Source: Aporrectodea caliginosa (Eukaryota; Annelida; Clitellata; Crassiclitellata; Lumbricidae). From it: DNA of 64,000 nt. Positions 1-11,215 of this stretch are shown piece by piece. The translations under genes and the position numbers were made by a program. Below the pieces are notes generated by a model that saw only the letters and a list, made by a program, of their open reading frames with translations, was not told where the DNA came from and did no database searches. The stretch is taken from the NCBI GenBank assembly GCA_020284085.1, contig JACEVL010000297.1, forward strand, positions 27,501 to 91,500, read 5' to 3'. Numbering within the stretch: position 1 is the stretch's first letter; the number at the start of each line of letters is the position of its first letter.

Positions 1-89
1 CATCATCACCATTCATCATCATCGTATTCATCATCGTCATCATCATCATCATCATTTTCATCTTCATCATCATCATCATCATCATCGTC

Positions 90-122
<33 letters not shown>

Positions 123-223
123 GTCATCATCAGCATCATCATCGTATTCATCATCATCATCATCATCATCATCTTCATCATCATCATCATCAGCATTCAT
201 CATCATCATCATCATCATCGACA

Positions 224-292
<69 letters not shown>

Positions 293-353
293 GTACTCAT
301 CATCATCATCATCATCATCGTATTCATCATCATCATCATCATGATCATCATCG

Positions 354-396
<43 letters not shown>

Positions 397-456
397 GATC
401 ATTGTATTCATCATCATCATCAGCAGCATCATCATCGTCATCATCATAGCTCATGT
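1..456. repeat. (CAT)n / (GAT)n triplet microsatellite
   Basis: Almost uninterrupted CAT triplets with scattered CGT, TTC and AGC variants. All three frames on the minus strand stay open and give Asp-rich or Met-rich pseudo-proteins, which are artefacts of the repeat. The tract is cut by the window edge. Confidence 0.97.
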
Positions 457-1319
457 ATGCCTTTTTTCGTCATAATTTCTAATGACCTTTTTTAAATGTA
501 TCTTCTTAACTTTCTCAGATTTTAATGACTTTCGGGTGGCATTCCTTTCCCAACGCATGGTCCTGAAAGGCAGAAAAGAATTTTATTGGAAAATAATTTT
601 ATTGGAAAAGTTATATGTGGTCCTTTTACTTCTCCCCATCTCCGGCGCTTGCTCCCTGTTGCAAATGTTGGATCCGTTAAATGGAAAAAGGTAAATGGAG
701 AAATAAATGAGGACTTAACATCAATTGGACTAATACTGAAGGCAGCACTGTACTTGACAAGTGACCGAGGACAATGGAGATCGTTTATTCGTACCCATCG
801 TCACCAGATGGGTAACGTCAGGAACTGATGATGATGATGATGCCTTTGTACGTCCATCGTTCTCTGTCTGTCCGTCTGACTGCATCGTGTGCAGAAATCG
901 ATGGCAGCCACAGTCGTTAAGAAAAGATTAAGCATCTAGTGTTTGACATCCGAATGGCAAACCAGTGAAGACGGACGATCGATATCAACGGAGAGTGAGG
1001 TGGCCTACTTAAAAAAAGAGAGCGTGACCGTTTTAATGTACATGTAAATACCTAGGAGCGAGGTTAGACGGAAGGGTGGAGATACTACTTGGCCATGAAA
1101 CGAAGTAGACGACATGAATGTCGGTCGCACAAAACATCGTTTGAAGAAATCAATGCCAAAGGCAGTCTTAGAGAAACTTATCCAGTGCAAAATCGATGAA
1201 CGGCGATAGATTCATCGGAAAAATTAAATAGAACACATTGAATTGACTGCAACATCTGTTAACAGCTTTATATTAACAAGTCTTAGCATAGACGTTTGGT
1301 TTATGGAGTTAGCTACATT
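457..1319. other. Intergenic stretch without a recognisable gene
   Basis: No convincing exon was seen; the short open frames here have no recognisable motifs. A segment around 880-1060 is weakly similar to 18860-19060 upstream of gene A, best over the block containing CGATCGATATCA and the following GAG-GCGTG-CCGTTTT-ATG. It may be an old dispersed repeat or the remnant of a third promoter region. Confidence 0.4.
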
Positions 1320-1575
1320 CAGTGCTTTTTCAGCCGGAACGGTCCGGAACGGCGTTCCGGAACCTTTTTTCCAGCTAGTAAAAATAATTCAGTTAATTTA
1401 AATTTTTATAAAAAAATATTTAAAAATACTTAGATACTTTTAATTTAATTTGAGTGCTTTCAGTGTTTATTGATATTGATATATATCAAATAGAAATATT
1501 AGCATAAAATATGCTCCTATAATTGTTCTGAGTTTGTTGAGTTCCGGGACCTTTTTTTCTAGAAAAAAAGCAATG
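1320..1575. mobile_element. hAT-type MITE (CAGTGCTTTTT family), copy 1
   Basis: A 256-bp non-coding element begins CAGTGCTTTTT and ends AAAAAAAGCAATG. It is flanked by a perfect 8-bp duplication GCTACATT (1312-1319 and 1576-1583), the duplication length of hAT transposons. The interior is AT-rich, with inverted GTTCCGGAACC-like segments at each end. A second copy lies at 28715-28971. Confidence 0.9.
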
Positions 1576-1583
1576 GCTACATT

Positions 1584-1656
1584 GGTCTCTGAGTAGTTTC
1601 CTTGAAGGGGCGCTATACAAATATTCGGTATGAATGAATGAATGAATGAATGAATT
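1584..1656 (+). mobile_element. CR1/L2-type LINE 3' terminal stub with (GAAT)n tail
   Basis: Only the 3' end remains: the conserved CTCTGAGTAG and GGGGCGCTATA blocks followed by GAAT repeats. The same ending occurs at the LINE copies near 48400 and 57900, and in reverse near 12400 and 19450. Confidence 0.75.
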
Positions 1657-1804
1657 GGTTAGACCGTAGACTTCGTGAGCCAGCGTTGGATCGATATGTT
1701 GCGTTACGTTTTTGAACCATCAAAAAACAGTGGGTGGACTCACTAAAAGTGATATAACTTTTGTTCGGTTTGAAAATATTCTGTGAAATTTGGCCCTTAT
1801 ACGT

Positions 1805-2724
1805 ACACTGTGTCCACGATAAAGTAGACCCCTAGACTTTGTTAAATATCTTGGTCAATTGTACTACTATAGGTACTAAATTTGGTACACATGAACTTCA
1901 GTCTATTCTATCTAAACCCTGCAAATTTTATTACAATTGATGCAACGGTTACGATGATATACCCTTATGAAATTGGGTGGTTCAGGAACCAAGTTACCAA
2001 CACGTAAAACGCATAGAATTACGTCATTTTTCTGGCTACCGCAGGGATAGGCTGTTGTTTATAAGCGTCATTTTCGGAAACAATTAGACTACGAGACCTG
2101 TTTTACGTAACAGTAACAGTAACAGTAACAGTAGTTGGTTGTAAAGAAATGGTTTTCAGTGCAGAGGACAAGATTTTAATCAAGGAGTTGAGAGAGACGA
2201 AGGGGTATGGCGTAGGAGACTCATTACAGAATTTCCAATGAAAAATTGGTCCCTAGCTGGTGTCAGCAAGCTGTTAAAAAGATTGCCACAACCGGATCAG
2301 TTGCAAGGAAACCACGAGACGCAAACAAAACCATGGACGCAAACAAATATCAATGCTGTCGGAGAACTGGTGCTGAGTCAGGATGATCAGCCGCGCACGC
2401 ATCTGTCGATGCGTTTTACGTGTTGGTAACTTGGTTCCTGAACCACCCAATTTCATAAGGGTATATCATCGTAACCGTTGCATCAATTGTAATAAAATTT
2501 GCAGGGTTTAGATAGAATAGACTGAAGTTCATGTGCACCAAATTTAGTACCTATAGTAGTACAATTGACCAAGATATTTAACAAAGTCTAGGGGTCTACT
2601 TTATCGTGGACACAGTGTAGATATGAATTACCTTCAAGCCTGTAAAACGTGATTTAAAAATTCTTACTTTTGACCGAAATATCAGTAAAAATTCCTAGGC
2701 GGTTACTTTTTTTGGCCCACCCTG
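1805..2724 (+). mobile_element. mariner-type fold-back element with truncated transposase
   Basis: Two near-perfect inverted arms (1805-2014 and 2409-2618, about 210 bp each) flank a 394-bp loop. Beyond the right arm the sequence runs to GGCCCACCCTG followed by TA at 2725, typical of Tc1/mariner ends. The left outer end is not recognisable, so the element is incomplete or rearranged on that side. Confidence 0.8.
2149..2408 (+). pseudogene. mariner transposase N-terminal fragment
   Basis: The frame starts MVFSAEDKILIKEL and, after a frameshift near 2236, continues NWSLAGVSKLLKR and NINAVGELVLSQDD. These match the N-terminal helix-turn-helix region of mariner-like transposases as I remember them. 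The frame runs into the right inverted arm, so the whole DDD/E catalytic domain is absent. It cannot encode an active transposase. Confidence 0.75.
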
Positions 2725-2814
2725 TATGTATGCCTGTAGGCCTATGGTTGCATGGGCGGATACATTATGATTATTTAGGCAACAGTCTGGATGCGATCGC
2801 CGTGCTGTTATAGT

Positions 2815-3217
2815 AAGCTGGGGAGTACGGACATTATCCCCCCTCTGGACATAATCTTCCGGACAAAAGCCCCCCAGACAAAATCTTCCCCATATAAAAT
2901 TCTCCCCAAGCTAGGACAGAATCCCCCAGACTGCTATATAAACGTATACTATTATTGATTAGACTGGAAAAGTTTATACTAGTCTGCCCAAAATTCTCAA
3001 AAATTGTTACCAGCAGCATCACAATGATGAAAATTATTGTTGGCCTAAATGGAAGTTTGATTGGTTGATGAAACTATTTCTAACTAATATATAATTGTTT
3101 TCGTAAATAGAAGCTGGATTGATTAAACTAAGTCTTTGTTTCAATAGAAGCAGGATGTATTAAATTGTTTGCTTAAATAGAAGTGGGTTTGACGAAAATT
3201 GCCTAAATACAGCATAT
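2815..3217. mobile_element. Left half of an element with phrase-repeat ends, split by the Ty3 insertion
   Basis: The end is a degenerate tandem array of about 14 bp (GGACATAATCTTCC, GGACAAAAGCCCCCC, GACAAAATCTTCCCC). Inside, 3040-3215 carries four or more degenerate units of about 40 bp around AAATAGAAGCTGGATTGAT. The right half, with inverted GGGGGATTATGTCC phrases, is at 9352-9680. Without the Ty3 insertion the element would be about 730 bp. I do not recognise the family. Confidence 0.5.
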
Positions 3218-3649
3218 TGTTACGGGTTCCTCCTAGCTATAACAAAGCTCAACTCGTTGTCTATTTTCAAAGGTATAATTCTCAACAAAAAGACAAATTA
3301 AAACGATACATTACCCAACCGTAGAACGACGGTGGAAGAAAGGTTCGTTCTCAAGACGAAGAACGACCAACTAACAAGAAGTCTGCAACTCAGCAACGGG
3401 CTGACGAACATCACAAACTGAAGCACCGTAAGACTTGAAAATGGCACAAGCCACGAACTAACTTGACTACCATGCGACCCACAGAAATCTCAGACAACCC
3501 GACTAGCGCGAAGGCTGAGTATCGGAGATTCTCTAACCGCCCCTTTTCGTACCTCCTTATATAGGCTACTCCCCTCGGCTAAGGAACTACTCAAGGGTAA
3601 CGAATGCCCATCCCAGGACCGGTTAGGACTCAGTCATGAGACCCTAACA
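3218..3649 (-). repeat. 3' LTR of the Ty3 element
   Basis: 432 bp bounded by TGTTACGGG and CCCTAACA. By eye it differs from the other LTR by about one indel and one or two substitutions, implying a recent insertion. Confidence 0.93.
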
Positions 3650-3837
3650 TACCCCCGGACCACAAACAAAGGCAGAAACCAGAAGGGTTTCTGACTTAAC
3701 TAACATGCAATACCATGCACATTAAAAGAAATATCACAATCAAAATATAAAAGAAATACACAATAAATTCACTATATACAACAAAACATTTACTCTATAC
3801 AGCTTACGACGTTCATTCACGTCGCCCCTAAGCATGA

Positions 3838-5778
3838 CTACTCATTTATAACCAAAGATGGACGACTCAACAAGTCTGGAAGCAAATTGTCTCTCCCAGG
3901 ACGATGTCGAATGTCCAAAGCATATTTTTGGAGTTCCAAACTCCATCGAAGTAATTTATCATTCGAATTAGCCATCGAATTAATAAATGTAAGAGGACTG
4001 TGATCAGTAAAGACCACCACAGGCGCAGAACCGAAGTACACGGCAAACGTCCGTACAGCCATGACCAAAGCCAGAGCCTCTTTCTCCACCGTTGAGTAGC
4101 GTACCTCGTGCTTCCGGAGCTTCCGGCTGTAGTAGCACACAGGATGCTCGATTTCGTCGTGAATCTGGAACAGACACGCTCCAATACACACCTGCGAAGC
4201 ATCAACAGCAACAAAAAACGGTCTGTTATAATCAGGTGGTTTAAGAATTGGTTTGGACGCCAATCTCGACTTCAAATCAACAAAAGCCCTTTCTGCTTTA
4301 TCAGACCACACAAATTTATTCCCTTTCTTCAAAATTTCAGTGAAAGGCTCAGTTAACTCTGCAAAATGTGGCAAATATTTGCGATAGTAGCTTGCCAACC
4401 CATGCAAAGACTGCAATTGCTTCTTATTTGTAGGAGTTGGGAAGTTCAGCATCACTTCCACCTTCTGTGAACGTGGTGACACTATTCCTCGCCCCACATG
4501 ATGACCCAAAAAATCCACCTCAGCGTTAGCAAAAATGCACTTTTTAACATTCAACGTTAACTTAGCATTCTCCACACGTTGTAAGACCTGTCGTAAATGA
4601 TCCATATGATTAGACCATGCCATACTGAAAATTATGACATCATCCAAATACGCATCACAAAAAGACTCCAACCCTGCAAAAACCTTCTTAACTAACCTAC
4701 TAAATGAACTTGGTGCATTTCGAAGACCGAATGCCATGTATTTCCATTGGAAATGTCCATTAGGCGTTACAAAAGCTGTTACCTCCCTTGCCGATGGCGC
4801 TATAGGAATTTGCCAGTAACCTTTTGTCATATCCAATTTCGTAAGAAATTTTGCCTGCCCAACTTTATTTATGAGAGTTTCCACTCGAGGCATCGGAAAC
4901 GGATCAGGAACAGTAACTGCATTCAGTTTCCTGAAATCAGTACACAGTCTTAGTGTACCATCTGGTTTTGGAACCAAAACTATTGGCGCCGCCCACGGAC
5001 TTTCAGACTCTTCAATAATCCCCTCTTGCAACAACTCCTCTATTTCCTTATTTACCAACTGTAACCTTTCCGGATGAAGCGGATATGGTGATTGCCTCAT
5101 AGGTCTTACTCCCTCCATCAACTTGACATCATGCGACACCAAAGTTGTCTTCCCCGGCTTGTCACTAAACACATTCTGAAATTTGCACAACACATTTGTT
5201 AAATCATCAATTTGACTCTGATTCAAGTGATCCATATTCACTGATTCCAAAAATGATGTAGGCGTGCTTGTATCAGTCACCAAAACATGCGTTTCAGGTT
5301 CAATATCCACAACCATCACCTTCTCCCCTTGCCGTGGTAAATATCTCTTCATGAGATTCACATGCACCACCCTTTTCGTTTTCCTCCGATCTGGAGTACC
5401 GACGAGATAATCCACCTCACCAAGTCTTTTCAGTACTTGATAGGGACCACAGTACTTCGCTTGTAATGGTTTCCCAATCAAAGGCAACAACAGTAAAACC
5501 TGTTCACCCTTCTCAAAAGTAACAGACTTCGCATGCAAATCGTACCATTCTTTTGATTTTGACTTATGTACCATTTCATTGTCATTTGCAATCTGTAAAG
5601 ATACCTTAATCTTTTCTCGAAGATCCAAAACAAAATCAATGAGATTTGTCTTTTTCAATTTCGGTACTACATCAGTACGTATCCAACTATGCTTAATCAT
5701 TTGTAAGGGCCCTTTCACATCCCTTCCAAACATCAAGTCAAATGCAGAGAATCCCAATCCCTGAACTGGAACTTCTCT
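3838..5778 (-). pseudogene. Ty3 pol, downstream part: integrase C-terminus, reverse transcriptase, RNase H
   Basis: About 640 codons stay open from just after the TAG at 5779-5781 to a stop at 3838. Order: the integrase tail with a GPY/F-like module (KYCGPYQVLKRLGEVDYLV) near residue 110; reverse transcriptase with TKLDMTKGYWQIP, FGLRNAPSSF and the catalytic box YLDD near residue 372; then RNase H with FVAVDAS, STVEKEALAL, FTDHSPLTF and a C-terminal LPDLLSR. The frame is the same as the upstream ORF, so a single in-frame TAG separates them. That break interrupts the integrase domain. Confidence 0.9.
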
Positions 5779-8058
5779 CTACGCAAACAGCACCCAAGGA
5801 AGAATTTCATCCCAATCACCCTGAAAAGTTTCCCCTACTGCTTTCAACATATCTTTTAGAGTACGATGAAAACGTTCCAGGCATCCATTCGTCATTGGAT
5901 GAAAAGCACTGGTCTTTAACTGAATTATTTGACATTCATTCATCAACAATTGCATCAATTCTGACATAAACTCAGAACCCTGATCTGTTAAAACTTCATC
6001 AGGAAAACCAAATGTTGTGAACACTGACACCAACACCTTTGCCACTTCCACCGCTGTGTGAACCTTAAGCGGAAATGCCAACGGAAAATGCGTACCTAAA
6101 TCCATTATCGTTAACAGAAATCTGTTTCCCGACTTATCGCAAATGTCCAAAGGACCAACGATATCCAAAGCAATCCTTGACCATGGTTTATCAATGACCG
6201 GCAAATTAATCAAAGGCGCTCTAGCTTTTGTAGCTCCCTTGCCAAGCCTTTGACAAACATCACAAGTGCGACAGTACTCTCTCACGTACTTGAAAATACC
6301 AGGCCAATAAAAATGCCTCAACACTCTATCAAGAGTTTTCTGCGTACCTAAATGTCCACTCGAAGGAACATCATGCGCTACATGAATTATCTTAGGCCGT
6401 AAAGAAATTGGAACGAGTACTTGCGTTCTACCAAAACCTTCAGGCTCCAAGACATTTCTCCAGACCCGAATCAAAACTCCATCACGAACTTCGTAAAAAG
6501 ACCGTTCACTTCTGTCCGGCGACCGTGCTAGATCAAAAAGACAATTGAAAGATTCGTCACTGCGTTGCAATTCAATTAATCTTTCCCTTGTACAAAATTC
6601 CAAACCTTCAACATGACTGTCAACATCTTCATTAAACAAATCATTTAAATTCAAGTCAACAGAATCAATTACATCCGAAGTCTTAATTATAGGAGCGTCA
6701 ACGTTTGCAGCGTCCTGTCTATCTACGCTTGAGTGCATCGTCGTCCCTAATTTACTCTGAGCCCTCGTAACCACTGCTACATCTATCGGTTCCTTTTGCA
6801 TTAAGTCATTTCCGATGAGCATATTAATTCCTTTTGGTAATTTGTCCACCAACCCACAAAGAACAGTTCCCGAAACCCACTCACTTTCTAATTGAATTTC
6901 AACTAACGGGACATTAACTGGTTCACCAACAATTCCCTGAATCAATCTATCGTCTCCCGTTAAGACATAATCACTAGGATTAAGCCCATCCCTACTGACT
7001 ATCGACTGTAATGCACCCGAGTCTCTCAGTAGCACCACATGACGCTGCGAACCCTGTCGTCCGTACACAAGCCCATCCTTAACAAACGGTCTATACTGCT
7101 GATTTATCGTTGGATTGCCCGACTGCACATCTACTAATCCAATGTTATTATCTGAGTAATTTGTGTTCGCACAGGCCAAATTTCTTGCTTTTAGCTTTTC
7201 ACAATTTGTAATGCTGTGCGTTCTCGCACGACAATATGCACAAGTTACAGGAGTGCCAAACGCATTTGTATAACTCCTACTTGTATTCATAGGGCTGCCG
7301 AAAGAACTTTGACCTCCGCTTCTTTTCACATTAGCAGTGTCATTTGCCCATCCCTTTTCAAATTTCACTGGAGCTACACTAGCTTTCTTGAAAGGTTTGT
7401 ACAGCAAATCATATTCATCAGCCATACGTGCTGCTTCAGAAAGTGTCGTTACTTTACGTTCGATCACCCAACGATGTAAATCCACAGGTAGACAATTAAC
7501 AAACTGCTCAAGTTTGAAAATTTCCAAAGCCTTATCTAAATCAGACAATGCACCTTCTCCCTCCAGCCAACTCTTAAATGGAATATTCAAACGATATGCA
7601 AAATTTGAATACGTTTCAAGATTACCTTTCTGCAATTCTCGAAACCTTTTCCTATAGAACTCTGGCACTCGTGCATACGCCGTAAGCAAAGACTTTTTCA
7701 CCACTTCATAGTCCTTACATTGTTCCAATGAGAGCTCTCCGAAAATTTGTAACGCCTTCCCCGTTAACTTCGTATGAATTAGCGACGACCATTTATCTTT
7801 CGGAAATTGATGTAGCTCCATGGCTTTTTCAAACGATTGTAAATAATGTTCCAAATTTGTGTCGTCAAACCGAGGTACAAATTTTACTGCCGATGCAATA
7901 TTAAATTTCGGCGTATGCCCCGTTCTTTCTGCATTTTCCTCATTCAAACCGTGTGCTCCGTCCTCGAAGTAACCTCCTGTTAATCTTTCAAATGAACCTC
8001 CTAATTCCTTCATTATCAATTGATGCTGTCTCTGTTTTTCTTTCTCTGCCAATTCCAT
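5779..8058 (-). pseudogene. Ty3 gag C-terminal part, protease and integrase core
   Basis: A 759-residue open frame. It contains a capsid-like region (GELSLEQCKDYEVVKKSLL to AARMADEYD), a zinc knuckle CAYCRARTHSITNC (CX2CX4HX4C) near residue 275, a protease-like LLRDSGA near residue 343, an HHCC zinc-binding segment at about 555-605, and the DDE core (LDIVGP near 629, LTDQGSEF near 696, NGCLERFHRTL near 728). It ends at a TAG (5779-5781) within the integrase domain, directly followed in frame by the rest of pol. Confidence 0.9.
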
Positions 8059-8736
8059 TTGTAACTTTCTCTCATGACAACCTTGCTGCCAATGATTCAG
8101 TATCTACCCTCAGCTTCCTTTCTAACATTTCTGCCTCCATCCGTATTTTCCTTTCCATCGCTTCTGCCTCCTCTTTCTTAACCTGTGATTCTATTTGCAT
8201 TTTCCTCTCCATTGCTTCTGCCTCTTTTTGTATTTTCCTCTCCATTGCTTCTGCCATTTTTGTATTTTCCTCTCCATTGCTTCTGCCTCTTCTTTCTTAA
8301 GCTGTGCCTTCCTTTCTTCCTCTTCTTTCCTAGCTTCAAATTCTCTCTCAAGTCTTCGTGACTCCAATTCTGCTTGTTCTAACTTAAGCTTATGATCCGC
8401 ATTTAATTGTATTTTCATCTTCTCCAGGTCAAATTTTCTGTCCGCTTCTCTTTCTTCTCTGCGCTGTTCTTTTTCCAATTCCAATTTTAATTTTTCAGCC
8501 TGCTCTTTCTCCAATTTTAATTTCAAAATTTCAGCCTGAACCCCAGACTCTTTTGCTTTTGGAGACGCATTTGGCGACTGAATCAATTTCAACAATGCCT
8601 TTTGCAATTGTACTTTTGTAAGACCTTTTACGTCTTGCCCAAATTTCTCCAATTCCACTTTTAACTCCTCCTGTTTCATATCCAAAATGTCGTCCGATGT
8701 CAACATTTTCACCACCTCTGGCGTCTCCATTTCCAA
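8059..8736 (-). pseudogene. Ty3 gag N-terminal part with coiled coil, frameshifted
   Basis: A frame from ATG at 8736 begins MEMETPEVVKMLTSDDILD and has a short SAP-like helical stretch (LTKVQLQKALLKLIQ). A long Glu/Lys/Arg coiled coil follows, ending in repeats of the type EAEAMERKIQ. Around 8200-8260 and near 8060 the reading frame changes, the intermediate frame being open at 8072-8257. Two frameshifts therefore separate this part from the 8058 ORF. The repeated GAGGCAGAAGC units are a plausible slippage or assembly-error site. Confidence 0.75.
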
Positions 8737-8895
8737 AATTTCGAAATTTCAAAATTATCTTAAGACACGCCCCTTAATTTCAAAATTTTCTTCTCTATCT
8801 CAAATTTTCTCTTAACGTCGCCAAATTTCCGACGAAACCTTAAATGTTGTATGTGCTACCAACAAATGAGAATTTCAACGTACGAGAAAAAAAAT

Positions 8896-8912
8896 CCCGG
8901 CTAGAGCTCCCA
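8896..8912 (-). promoter_or_regulatory. Candidate tRNA primer binding site
   Basis: On the minus strand, two bases after the 5' LTR, the sequence reads TGGGAGCTCTAGCCGGG. It starts with TGG, complementary to a tRNA CCA end. The priming tRNA was not identified. Confidence 0.5.
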
Positions 8913-8914
8913 TA

Positions 8915-9347
8915 TGTTACGGGTTCCTCCTAGCTATAACAAAGCTCAACTCGTTGTCTATTTTCAAAGGTATAATTCTCAACAAAAAGACAAATTAAAA
9001 CGATACATTACCCAACCGTAGAACGACGGTGGAAGAAAGGTTCGTTCTCAAGACGAAGAACGACCAACTAACAAGAAGTCTGCAACTCAGCAACGGGCTG
9101 ACGAACATCACAAACTGAAGCACCGTAAGACTTGAAAAATGGCACAAGCCACGAACTAACTTGACTACCATGCGACCCAGAGAAATCTCAGACAACCCGA
9201 CTAGCGCGAAGGCTGAGTATCGGAGATTCTCTAACCGCCCCTTTTCGTACCTCCTTATATAGGCTACTCCCCTCGGCTAAGGAACTACTCAAGGGTAACG
9301 AATGCCCATCCCAGGACCGGTTAGGACTCAGTCATGAGACCCTAACA
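8915..9347 (-). repeat. 5' LTR of the Ty3 element
   Basis: 433-bp copy of the LTR at 3218-3649, with the same TG...CA termini. The one-base length difference is an extra A near 9138. Confidence 0.93.
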
Positions 9348-9351
9348 ATAT

Positions 9352-9680
9352 GAATTGATGAAAAAATTCTTTGTTAGATACATTAACAAGTCTTTCAGTT
9401 AACAAGTGAACGACATTAACTTTAAATCTAAATGACACTAACAAGTCTTCACTTTATAGCTGAACAACTGATTGACACTAACAAGTCTTAAGTTTAGACC
9501 CACCCCTGAATGAAATAGCGGGCAAAAACAGGGCAATTAAGGTTTATCAATGACATGAAGAAATAGACCATTTGCACAGCGGGAATTATGTCCGGAAGGA
9601 ATATTATGTCCTACCGAAAATCGGGGGGATTATGTCCGGGGTAAATTGTCCGGGGGATTATGTCGTACACTCTAAGCTGG
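9352..9680. mobile_element. Right half of the phrase-ended element
   Basis: Repeats containing ACTAACAAGTCTT run from about 9380 to 9500, then inverted phrase units (GGGGGATTATGTCCGGGG, GTCCGGGGGATTATGTC) end near 9675. It pairs with 2815-3217 across the Ty3 insertion. Confidence 0.45.
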
Positions 9681-9805
9681 CAACTCGGTTGCTGTAATTA
9701 ACGATTTATGTTTAACTAGCTGGATGAAATTTTATTTTGTGGGGCGTCAAACGAGCGTATTTCCTAGCTAAATAAACTAAGAAGAGAGGAAGAGGAGTCC
9801 CTTAA

Positions 9806-10375
9806 CCCTTAAAGGCCTGAGGTGGGTCCCTGGGACTCACGGACTGGTTTTTTTTTAAATTTTGAACCTATTATTATTTCTGAAATTCGTACATTCTGAT
9901 TTTGTTAGGAATTCCACGTTAGTACACTTATTGAAAGAAGATTTCATGAAAATAATATGAAGTAGGTGTTCATTCAAACATTACTTACAGTTCAAACCGG
10001 GCAAATACGGCATGAAACACTTTTATGTTGTGCGACAGTAATAGCAGGTACATAGGTATTGTTCGAAGATAATACTGGAGAACCCCCACGAGGAAGACCC
10101 GGGAAGAAGATGCCTCTGTGGTTGAGAAACCTGCAAAGTATTTGCGTAACAGTGGACGGAATATAACGGCTGATGATTTCTTTACTGACTTGTCAAAACT
10201 TGAAACAATAGGTTTGGCTACTACAGTTTCGAACTCCATTATCATCTCATAATTCACTATCTTGCAAAATAAGTAAGACATACTTAAGAAATACCAACAA
10301 ATTACGAATACACTAACACTGTCTCTTCTACACAAGCATTGGTCCCACATGACTCACGTTAGGCCTTAGGGCTAT
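9806..10375 (+). mobile_element. Decayed piggyBac-like element
   Basis: TTAA at 9802-9805 precedes CCCTTAAAGGCCTGAGG, and a diverged inverted version (GGCCTTAGGGCTATG) lies near 10360. Between them, about 10060-10252 on the plus strand retains transposase coding: KYLRNSGRN-ITADDFFTDLSK, which resembles the GRN-TxDNFFTS segment of the piggyBac catalytic core from memory. It ends at TAA 10250-10252. The upstream reading frame is shifted and the rest of the transposase is missing. Confidence 0.6.
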
Positions 10376-10385
10376 GGGGAAAAAC

Positions 10386-10926
10386 CAGTGTGATTCTCGT
10401 TAACGATAACGATAACGAAAATGTTCGTTAACGAAAATAAAATGATTTCGTTAACGATAACTATAACTATAACTAAAAAATATAATTAACTATAACTATA
10501 ACTATAACGAAAATAACACTAACGAAAATTCATCTTCATTTTCGTTAATACAAAAAATAAAAATAGGAAGCGCAATATGGATGATTCGACATAAATGAGA
10601 ACGAAAATGTGATATTTTTATTATGCACTAGGTCAGTTACTTTGGAAACTCGTGTATTCATGAAGCTGATTACACCCATGCTTCAAAGCCTTTCAAAGCT
10701 CTGAGCAAATTGTGAAACAGCGTGTTAATACACACAATTTTACTTATAGCCTTAATTATTGTGGCTAACAAGTAACTAAGATTAACTAAAATAAAAATCC
10801 ATTAACTATAACTATACTATAACTAAAAAATAATACTAACTATAACTATAACTATAACTAAAATAAAAATCATTAACTATAACGGTAACTATAACTAAAA
10901 TAAAATCTGTAAGGAGAATCACACTG
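10386..10926. mobile_element. hAT-type MITE with (AACTAT)n core, copy 1
   Basis: A 541-bp element with ends CAGTGTGATTCTC and GAGAATCACACTG and a perfect 8-bp target duplication GGAAAAAC (10378-10385 and 10927-10934). The body is GTTAACGAAAAT motifs near the left end and long runs of AACTAT hexamers. No coding potential. Copies at 21800-22294 and 39058-39600. Confidence 0.93.
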
Positions 10927-10944
10927 GGAAAAACCTAGGCATTT

Positions 10945-11215
10945 AAGACTTGAGCTAGCTCTGAAGCAGCCATGATTATGAAGTCGTAGCGACTTAATTT
11001 TACTTAGCCTCGGCATTAGATGGCTTGTGTCCAGTTTCTTCCTTTTCGTCTCATCTTCCTACCGATGGTGAAGGTCAGTGCACGTTATAGGTACGTTGGC
11101 TACGGGTGCAGGTGGAACAGATATCTTGAACCACATTTCTTTCGCCTACAAGAATGTCTACGCCCGATCTCTCGATTGACAGTCGAACACTCTAACCACT
11201 AGGCCTACTCTTCAC
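10945..11215 (-). mobile_element. tRNA-derived SINE, old copy
   Basis: Shares the GAAGTCGTAGCGACTT block, the TCTCATCTTC block and the terminal CTCTCGATTGACAGTC segment with the SINEs at 50820-51065 and 49015-49690. The minus strand carries the tRNA-like promoter end, most decayed in this copy. Confidence 0.6.

Larger units (their letters stand above)
3218..9347 (-). mobile_element. Ty3/Gypsy LTR retrotransposon, Gmr1-type gene order
   Basis: A complete LTR element on the minus strand with 432/433-bp LTRs and a 4-bp target duplication ATAT (3214-3217 and 9348-9351). Reading 5' to 3' it carries a gag with coiled coil and one zinc knuckle, protease, integrase, then reverse transcriptase and RNase H. 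Integrase before reverse transcriptase is the Ty1/copia order, yet the sequences are Ty3-like; this is the known arrangement of Gmr1-type elements. No envelope gene is present. The coding region is broken by frameshifts in gag and one in-frame TAG inside integrase. Confidence 0.93.

Noticed and set aside
6..454. Asp-rich and Met-rich open frames
   Set aside because: They are translations of the (CAT)n microsatellite in all frames and have no flanking gene structure.
440..600. Inverted third family copy next to the (CAT)n at the window start
   Set aside because: The minus strand after (GAT)n has no match to the conserved exon 3 or its donor flank.
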